A DNA stretch of 64,000 nt from Dryocosmus kuriphilus (taxonomy: Eukaryota; Arthropoda; Insecta; Hymenoptera; Cynipidae): positions 96,645,588 to 96,709,587 of the forward strand of contig CM076191.1 in assembly GCA_038277395.1 (NCBI GenBank). The letters run 5' to 3'. Under the pieces are notes generated by a model. It saw nothing but the letters and a program-made list of their open reading frames with translations, had not been told where the DNA came from and searched no databases. Below are positions 57,341 to 64,000 of this stretch, one piece after another. The position numbers were made by a program, and so were the translations under genes. The stretch's first letter is position 1. Each line of letters starts with the position of its first letter.

Positions 57341-58010
57341 AAAAATCTGCCCGCTTCGAGGGCACAATCTCGTCGCGCGATTCGCGCGAAGTATAAACCC
57401 GCCTGGGGCGCGCGTCTGTTGGCACTCGCGTTTCGCGCTCGATATTTGAATCGCGCTTCACGCTCGCTACGTTATTTACAGCGCTCGCGCCTCGCGCTCG
57501 ATAGATTATTCACCTCGTGCTACGAAAAAATTGTAAAAAACGAAGTTGTTCAATTTAAAAAGATCTGCAAATTTTGTTTTAACCATTTTTTGCTAAAATG
57601 CACGGTTTTTGTTTTAATCGATAAAATATTATTTAAAATAAAAAATTTCAAATTTCTCGCCAAACTATGCATGATACGAAGAAATGATAATAAACAAAGT
57701 TGTTTACCTCAAAAAGATCTACAAATATGCTGTCTATCATTTTTTTTAAGCAGACGCGTAGTTTTTGAGTTATTCGTGAAACCTGTTATGAAATATAAAG
57801 AAAACCACTTTTCAGCAAAATTATGCAAGATATGAGAAAATATTAACAAGCAGAATCGTTCACCTTGGAAAGAGCTACAAAATTTATTTATAAGGCTTAT
57901 CGTTTTACTTCTAAGAATCGAAATCCTGTATTGTGAAAATTTGGAAAATCACAAAAAAACTTTACCAATCTACAATGTGTTTTAAAAAAATGTAATTATT
58001 GAGCGCAGTA
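57340..58010. repeat. GC-word repeat plus J-type units
   Basis: aaaatctgcccgctt at 57342 parallels 24809. CGCTTCGCGCTCG words occur at 57425-57500. About 110-bp J units in inverted orientation follow (57540-57850), then the tccattgtagattagtaaa block, inverted and decayed (57960). The 138-codon ORF through it is an artefact. Confidence 0.55.
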
Positions 58011-58379
58011 GTATAACAGTGTACGTCCGTCAGCACCACGACAAGCTTCGCGCTCCCGCCGACAGATGGCGCCACTACTCCCTCAGTGGTGTGGTGTCCG
58101 TGCTAAATATTGACAGTCGGTATTACCCTCGGTCGGTAAAGTAGGGTTTCTGGATGCATTAGAAACATGGCAGTTTGTTACCATTAGTCGGTAACGTAGG
58201 GTTCTGAGGCTGGAATGAAAAATGCTATAGTTTTTGACAGAAGTACACCACGGCAAGCTTATTTTTGATGACGACAGATGGCGCTACTGTGAACAAGTTT
58301 CCAAATAACGAAAAGAGACGTGAAGAAAGGGATTAAGACAAGGGGGAAGTTTCTCGGACTGATATAAATGATAGACTAA

Positions 58380-58990
58380 AAAGAAATTTGTTCAAATTCC
58401 AAGATTTTTTTGCTGATTTTTTTTTGCATTTTCAAATTTTTGCAGATATCTCGAAAACGGTAAGAGCTACTCAAAAACGGAGAAAATTTTGGGGTTCATA
58501 AAAAAGGGTACTTCCTCAGACTGATCTAAATGGGAGCCTTAAAAAAATTTCAAAATTCCAAGATTTTTTGAATTTTTGGATTTTCAAAAGTTGGAGGTAT
58601 CTCGAAAACAGTAAGAGCTACGCAAAAACAGACAAAATTTTCATTATTATAGAACGCTTTCTCAAGCCAATCTATCTGATGCGCTAAAATTTTTTTCAAA
58701 ATTCCAAAATTTTTCTAATTTCCAAAATTGTTCGTATCTCAAAACCGTAAGAAATATGACAAAAGGGATTAGGACAAGTCGGAAGTTTCTCGCACTGATA
58801 TAAATGATAGACTAAAAAAAATTTCAAAATTCCAAGATTCTTTTTTGATTTTTTTGCATTATTCAAAATTTGCAGATATCTCGAAAAGGGTAAGCGATAT
58901 GGAAAAAGGGATTAGAACAAAGGGAAACTTTTTTGGGCTGGTCTAAATGATAGGCGAAGAAAATTTTTAAACTTCCAAGATTTTCTTGTT
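58380..58990. repeat. degenerate repeat, about 150-190-bp units
   Basis: Units with gcagatatctcgaaaa, ggtaagagctac/gcgatat and caaaattccaagattttt recur near 58440, 58580, 58730 and 58870. Non-coding. It directly precedes the heat-shock-element region. Confidence 0.6.
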
Positions 58991-59017
58991 TTTTTTGCAT
59001 TCCTCACTATTCGCGTC

Positions 59018-59032
59018 AGAATGTTCTAGAAT
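59018..59032. promoter_or_regulatory. heat-shock-element-like site 1
   Basis: GAA-TG-TTC-TA-GAA, a perfect three-pentamer nGAAnnTTCnnGAAn arrangement, 393 bp upstream of the inferred start at 59411. Confidence 0.6.
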
Positions 59033-59111
59033 CGACACGTTTCGATAAGTTTCGACACGTTACGCAAGATGATGCAATGCTGCGCAATATGATGCAACGA
59101 TTTTTCGCGCC

Positions 59112-59126
59112 AGAATGTTCTAGAAT
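59112..59126. promoter_or_regulatory. heat-shock-element-like site 2
   Basis: The same core gaatgttctagaa in a repeated context (cgcgccagaatgttct), 94 bp downstream of site 1. Confidence 0.6.
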
Positions 59127-59294
59127 CCACAAGATGATGCAGGTTTCGACAAGTATCGACACATTTAAACAAGATGATGCAGGTTTCGACAAGTTTCGAC
59201 ACATTTAAAAAAGATGATGCACGTTTCGACAAGTTTCGACAGTTACGCAAGATGATGCAATGTTGCGCAATATGATGCAATGATTTTTCGCACT

Positions 59295-59309
59295 AGAATG
59301 TTCTAGAAG
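59295..59309. promoter_or_regulatory. heat-shock-element-like site 3
   Basis: A third perfect gaatgttctagaa, 71 bp upstream of the TATA box. A two-pentamer TTC-tc-GAA lies between it and the TATA box (59348-59355). Confidence 0.65.
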
Positions 59310-59379
59310 GTTAGATTGCACAACGTTGCGCAAGATGATGCAACGAGTTCTCGAAGCATCTGGTGGGGGAGAGGTGGTC

Positions 59380-59414
59380 TATAAAAGTGCGAGTGGGGTG
59401 GAGTGCCGTCAGTT
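59380..59414 (+). promoter_or_regulatory. core promoter: TATA box and initiator of the polB element
   Basis: TATAAAAG at 59380-59387 and the arthropod initiator TCAGTT at 59409-59414 give an A+1 at 59411, 31 bp after the TATA start, which is the standard insect spacing. It reads toward the polB N-terminal half. Confidence 0.75.
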
Positions 59415-59485
59415 CAACGTTGTCTGTCAAGTGTTTCACATTGAGCGAAGAAAATCTCCAGTGTAGTTTTTGTGAACTTTACTAT

Positions 59486-59703
59486 TGACTGGTGAAATAA
59501 GGAGAGTGCATTTAAAGACAAAGCGAAAAGTGTACATAACTGCAGTTTCTTATGGGCCAGAAGTGCAGTTTGTGTTATGGACTTTGAAAGGAGGAATAGT
59601 GACTGGTGAAATAAGGAGAGTGCATTTAAAGACAAAGCGAAACGTGCATAACTGCACTGTTGAAAGAAGCCAGAAGTGCAGTTTATGTTATGGACTTTTT
59701 TAT
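59486..59703 (+). repeat. duplication in the transcribed leader
   Basis: actggtgaaataaggagagt followed by gcatttaaagacaaagcgaaa begins at 59487 and again at 59601; both copies end near ttatggacttt. The second copy has small differences. It lies between the promoter and the coding start. Confidence 0.85.
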
Positions 59704-59810
59704 ATATAGTGACTTTAAAGACATTATTGATAGTGACTTTTATTATTAAGGAAATCTCCAGTGCAGTTTCTTTTGACCGGTATTTTTGCTGTGAATAAAA
59801 ACTCCATCAA

Positions 59811-61395
59811 AATGATACTCGACGAGTGTGTAAAGCTTGTTCCGGATACAGAGGATGCGTTGAGCTTAATGGAATCGTCTGGATGCACATCTCTCGACAA
59901 AGTGAAAAAATGGAAAGACAAGTGCTCACTTTGTCTGAAGGTCGTTAGGAGATAACTTAGAAGAAAAACACCACCGCAGACTCTAGGCGAAAAACAAAAA
60001 TGCCTAAGTATAATTGAGAAGCTCGCATGCTCGGAGGTTCGCTTCGATGTATTAGATAAGAAAAGTGGAGGAGGAGGTTTGCAAGAAAATTCCGATGACA
60101 TCGATATACGTGTCAAATGGCTAGATGTCGACAAAGCGTTCAATGCTCGCATTAAAACGTGTATAGTTGCAAATGTAGTACACAAGGATGTTCTTGCTTT
60201 TCTAGACGATGCGCAACGTCTATTTATTTCACATGTGAGCAAGGATTTACGACACCATAAATCACTAATGATAAACACTGTGCTTCTTGCCTATTTTACA
60301 AAAATTGGCAAAGACAAGCCCCATGACAAGAACTTTAAATCAAAGAACGTAGCCTTATATTATATGACTGATTTAAAATGATGATTTGAAACATATGTTA
60401 GGTACCCGGTCCTCAAAGAAATGGAGGAATTTGAAGAGAAAGACTCTGGGTGGACCCTTGACTCCATAATAAAACTTTCCATCAACATCAACAAGTTGAA
60501 TCCAATGAAGGCAGGTTCATACGTTGATCTTCCAACATCAATCAAGAGGAAAGAAGCATGTGTGAACATACAAAACAACTATGACAACGAGTGCTTCAAG
60601 TGTGCAATACTCTCAGCCTTACACCCACCTTACAAGAATGACATTGCTAAACGTGTATCCAGCTATCAACAATACAAGGATGAACTGGATTTTTCCGACA
60701 TCAGTTTTCCAGTTGCACTCAAGGATGTGAAAAAATTCGAGGAGAAGAACCAAATCTCTGTGAATGTCTACGGCCTTACTAGGAAGAGTGAAAAAAAATT
60801 CACAGTGGTGCCTCTTCACCTCAGCTCACAACAAAGAGACACGCACGTAAATCTTCTTCGTGTGGAGGAAGATTATGTTTGTGTGGATGGTGAAGAAGAA
60901 GAGGAAGAAGAAGGATCAAGAACCTTCAACTTCCACTACGTTTGGATTAAGGACCTATCGCGATTAGTTTCTAATCAATTGTCAAAAAATCACAGAAAAA
61001 AGCTCATTTGTGACCGGTGCTTGCACTACGTTATCAAAGCGGAAAAGCTGGAAGCATACACTAAAGACTGTGTAAAACTTAAGAACTGTAAAGTGGTTCT
61101 TCCAGAACCCGGGAGGAACATTGTTGAATTTAAGAACTTTAAAAATCGAGAGCGAGCTCCTTTCATCATATACGCGGATTGTGAGTCCCTTTCAATACAT
61201 GTAAATGATGAAGGAGCAGAAAGAACCTCGAATACTGAGGTCTTTGAGAGACACCAGGTCTTCAATATTGGCTATATGTTTAAGTGCAGTTATGATCAAA
61301 CACTGTCCTTTTACGAGTCATGTCCGGACGATGTGGAGCCAGCAAAGTGGTTTGCTGAGCAGTTGCTAAAAATTGCCCAGAAATGTGACAAGATT
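59811..61395 (+). pseudogene. protein-primed-type DNA polymerase B, N-terminal half
   Basis: ATG 59811 starts ILDECVKLVPDTEDAL. A frame break near 59955 leads to 60079-60381 (VKWLDVDKAFNARIKT, MTDLK), where two tandem TGA codons interrupt the same frame that resumes at 60394 and continues as MEEFEEKDSGWTLDSIIKL. Further on: NDNECF-like CF region, a C-x2-C finger (CDRCLHYV...DC, about 61012-61070) and the exonuclease I motif IIYADCES (about 61168). This matches polB proteins linked to Polinton/Maverick-like elements in arthropods, which replicate the element DNA. The sequence ends near 61395, after WFAEQLLKIAQKC, where the opposite-strand half begins. Confidence 0.75.
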
Positions 61396-61399
61396 TCGG

Positions 61400-62882
61400 C
61401 ATCTCCAGTTCCAATGCAGAAATTGTTTAGCATCGTTTAGTCGGTAGTGTCCGCAAGCAAGTGTGCCTGTGGTGTTGGGCAGTAAGCAGCGCTTATCATC
61501 ATGGTGACTCAGCGCAATTTTTGATTGTTTAAACGTCTCGACGTTGTGTAATCTTGATCTGATTACACACTGGGTTCTGCTTTGAACTGACAAATTTCTC
61601 AAGCTTCCGTGTAATCGTCGAATGTGATTGTTTTACGTAAAATGGCTGCTTTTACGCCTTTGGCTTTTTTGACAAAGTCTTCGGCGTTTACACGGATGCT
61701 GTACATTTTACTCCGCAAGCCAACAAACTCAGTGATGATTTTGCCACAACACTCATCCTTCATGAGGCCTAGAACTTTTTTGTTGACTTGCGGCATTCCG
61801 AAAACATTATCTCGAGGGTAGTCGGAGGTGTCGAATTTGTCAATGCCGTCTTTCATGTGGGCGTAAATGTCATTACATTTTACTTCGTAAATACGACTGT
61901 TTGTGTCAGTGTATAGTAGTTTGCATTTGTCACCGTATTTTTTAATCATACAGTTGTAGTGAAAGTCGTAGATTAGGATTTTGGAGTTTTCTAGCACAGC
62001 AAGCCCTACATAGACCGGCTTGTTGAACAAAACTTCAGTTCTTCTCAGTCCAATCGCAACGAGATTCTCACTGAAGATTGCTCGACTATGAAAGTTTGCT
62101 CGGGCTATGAGGGGTTCTGCTCCATACCTACCCTCCCACTTTGTCACGAGTTTCACATCAACGTATTTTCGTACGTTCTCCATTGTCTTTCCGTAAACTG
62201 CAGTATTCATGAGTTTGAAAAGATTCTTTTTAAACTCGTTTTTAGCGTTAGTCCTCAATGTAGTATTAAAATCAATGTAATTTTTCAACCATGTAGATTG
62301 ATTGAATTTCTAGACTCTATGAATTTTGACAAGTTTCAATCCATGGGCTAATGCATTTTTCAGAGCACGATAATGGAGAACGTACTTTCGTTTCGGCAGG
62401 AAGGTAATTAGGAGCTTCTCCTGGCTGGACCACGGTGGACTCGAGTGTTCTGGGCAAAACGGCAAGGCATTGCGCTTGTCATGAAGTTCCGCGGGATAGT
62501 CCAAATCTACTTCCAGAATGTAGCCAAAGGGTGAATCGTCTGGAATGTTGAAATCAAAATTTTGCAAATTCGTAACCCACTCGAATCCACCGTAAGGGAG
62601 GGGCTGTTCCATTGCCCAACCGTACAGGTTATTTGCATCTAAATATTCAATGAAGATGATCTCCCCATCTCTGTTGAACGCTGGCATGTATTTGTTATTG
62701 GCAATGACATAACGGTTGGAGCATTGACTTACTCCACCCTTTTGCCTTGCTCAATCATCAACAGCATATCAACATCGATGAGGAGTTCTAATCTTAACTT
62801 CGAATATTTGAGCATAGCATCCCATGTCAAGCCAGGAGTGGTGTAGTAGTGTGCCGGATCCAAGTCGTAAGCCTCGAGACCC
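61400..62882 (-). pseudogene. DNA polymerase B, C-terminal half in opposite orientation
   Basis: Reading leftward from 62882: GLEAYDLDPAHYYTTPGL, a frameshift near 62740, then YLDANNLYGWAM (palm motif A), LPKRKYVLHY, a frameshift near 62300, [14 protein letters not shown] (motif B), [11 protein letters not shown] (motif C, where D-T-D-S is expected; the second Asp is Asn), then ITFDDY and, after another shift near 61600, KIALSHHDDKR...GHYRL. Loss of the second motif-C Asp should abolish polymerisation. The upstream side is cut at 62883 by element C. The piece is either an inverted part of the same gene or a second, convergent copy. Confidence 0.75.
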
Positions 62883-63960
62883 CCCAGTAAAAAAGAGTTC
62901 ATTCAGACGCATAGAATAGCATTTAAGAAAGTAGACACTTCAATGCCTTGAAATGCGTACTAATTGCATTTTTGTCCGAAATGCCATTAAATGCGTTTTA
63001 TGGCTTGAATCTCGTCTAGTTCTAATCATTTTCAATGCGCAGAAGTGTAGAGGCATTAACCTGACGTCATGGCAACATAGTTATCTGAATTGGCGTTAAT
63101 GCCATATAATGCGGTTCACTGAGCCACCCACTTGAATGCCATAGAATGCCTTTCATGACACAAAGTATTGAATCGGGTTAATGCCATTCAATGATAGATT
63201 TCAGTTGAATGCCATACAATGCCTTCTGCGGCAGATTGCATTGACAAGGCTAATGCCATTTAATGCTGATCGTCGACTTTATAACTCGAATGCCATACAA
63301 TCCCGGTAAGAAGGTGTGAATTGAATTTGATTAATGTGCGAACAAATATGGTCGAATTTCAAACTTTTTGAATACCTAATCAATTCCGTTTTTGAAATAT
63401 GCGTTTTAATTCCTATTAGTGGAAAAGGATTGCGCCTCACTTTAGTTCTGTTTAATGTGTGTAAAAGTTTGAACACATTTTAATTATTTGACAACGGAAG
63501 AAACTGAAATCAATCTAATCCTATTTAATGTCATGAGCCAACCTCAAAAGTTGTACTCAATTTAATTCTCTCCATGAAGGATTAATTGTCAACATTTTAA
63601 TCTGGAACAATTCGTTTAACTAAAAATGCATCCAATCTAATCTCGATCAATACAAATATCGATGAATTTAAAACGTTTTGAATTCCTAACTAATTCCGTT
63701 TTTGAAATTTTTCGTCCGCATTCTAATTCAGTTTAATTGGAAGCTTCTTACCGGGATGCCTTCTGCGGCAGATTGCATTTCCAAGGCTAATGCCATTTAA
63801 TGCCGATCGTAGACTTCATAAATCGAATGCCATACAATGCCTTCTGCGAAATAAAATATTGCATAATGTCAATGCGATAAAATGCCTTTCGCAAAATTAA
63901 ATATCTAAAATTGGAATTTGTATATTACACGAAGATGCGGTAGGCTATAAAATAAGACCT
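62883..63960. mobile_element. word-array element C, right end not in window
   Basis: It starts cccagtaaaaaagag immediately after the polB reading frame stops. It is filled with AATGCCATTTAATGC/AATGCCATACAATGCC words at 63040-63300 and 63755-63900, interrupted by element D. The first bases fit the CCC...GGG group. No ORF. Confidence 0.6.
63302..63755. mobile_element. word-array element D nested in C (TSD AT)
   Basis: CCCGGTAAGAAG and CTTCTTACCGGG are perfect inverses, flanked by AT (63300-63301 and 63756-63757). Removing the element and one AT restores gaatgccatacaatgccttc, which is intact at 63209. Its own words are CTAATTC/GTTTAATT; the blocks aattccgtttttgaaat occur at both 63381 and 63692. 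454 bp. Confidence 0.9.
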
Positions 63961-64000
63961 AATTTAAAAAATTTTAATTAAGTGTAATTTACATATATTC

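Overview
The window is AT-rich eukaryotic DNA, most likely from an insect. The evidence is intron-split fragments of animal genes (WDR81-like, Chk2-like, an FN3 exon), an insect-type TATA plus TCAGTT core promoter, a mariner transposase and a polB gene of the type found in arthropod Polinton-like elements. A hymenopteran is plausible but is only an inference. No intact host gene was found. Almost everything is nested mobile DNA, and several insertions can be resolved to the base because target duplications or empty sites are present.

Layout. 467-6767: a 6.3-kb DNA transposon with about 470-bp terminal inverted repeats and a TTA target duplication. It carries a decayed multidomain gene of a widespread but, to my knowledge, unnamed protein family. 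It sits inside a dispersed repeat here called J (411-7040), followed by a second J copy holding a TTAA-inserted palindromic MITE (7914-8388). 9362-18099: a full-length LINE on the minus strand (12-bp TSDs), split by a 2.7-kb word-array element (9723-12446) that itself holds a palindromic element (10227-10665). 19069-24725: a 5.7-kb inverted-repeat element carrying spliced exons of a WDR81-like gene plus an FN3 exon. 24727-30190: GC-word repeats, a hAT-like MITE and further J copies. 30583-34290: broken exons of a Chk2-like gene with further insertions. 34166-48311: a giant inverted duplication centred near 43,205, carrying a 3.2-kb element in one arm and a mariner in the other. 48340-49980: small elements and a degenerate satellite. 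50007-56460: fragments of two LINEs separated by another word-array element. 57340-58000: J-like repeats. 58980-62882: a polB mobile element with heat-shock-element-like sites upstream of its promoter and its two halves in opposite orientation. 62883 to the end: a word-array element with a smaller one nested in it.

Main theme. At least seven elements (9723, 10227, 19069, 32810, 37680, 38025 and 63302) begin CCC and end GGG, are flanked by 2-bp duplications of varied sequence (TA, GG, GT, TC, AA, AT, AT), and are built of family-specific short inverted words. Four or five partial relatives are also present. One interrupts LINE ORF2 and the open frame resumes exactly across it; another has its empty site preserved in the opposite arm of the big palindrome. 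One member carries exons of unrelated host genes. I regard this group, together with the 6.3-kb TTA-inserting transposon, as the most interesting content of the window.
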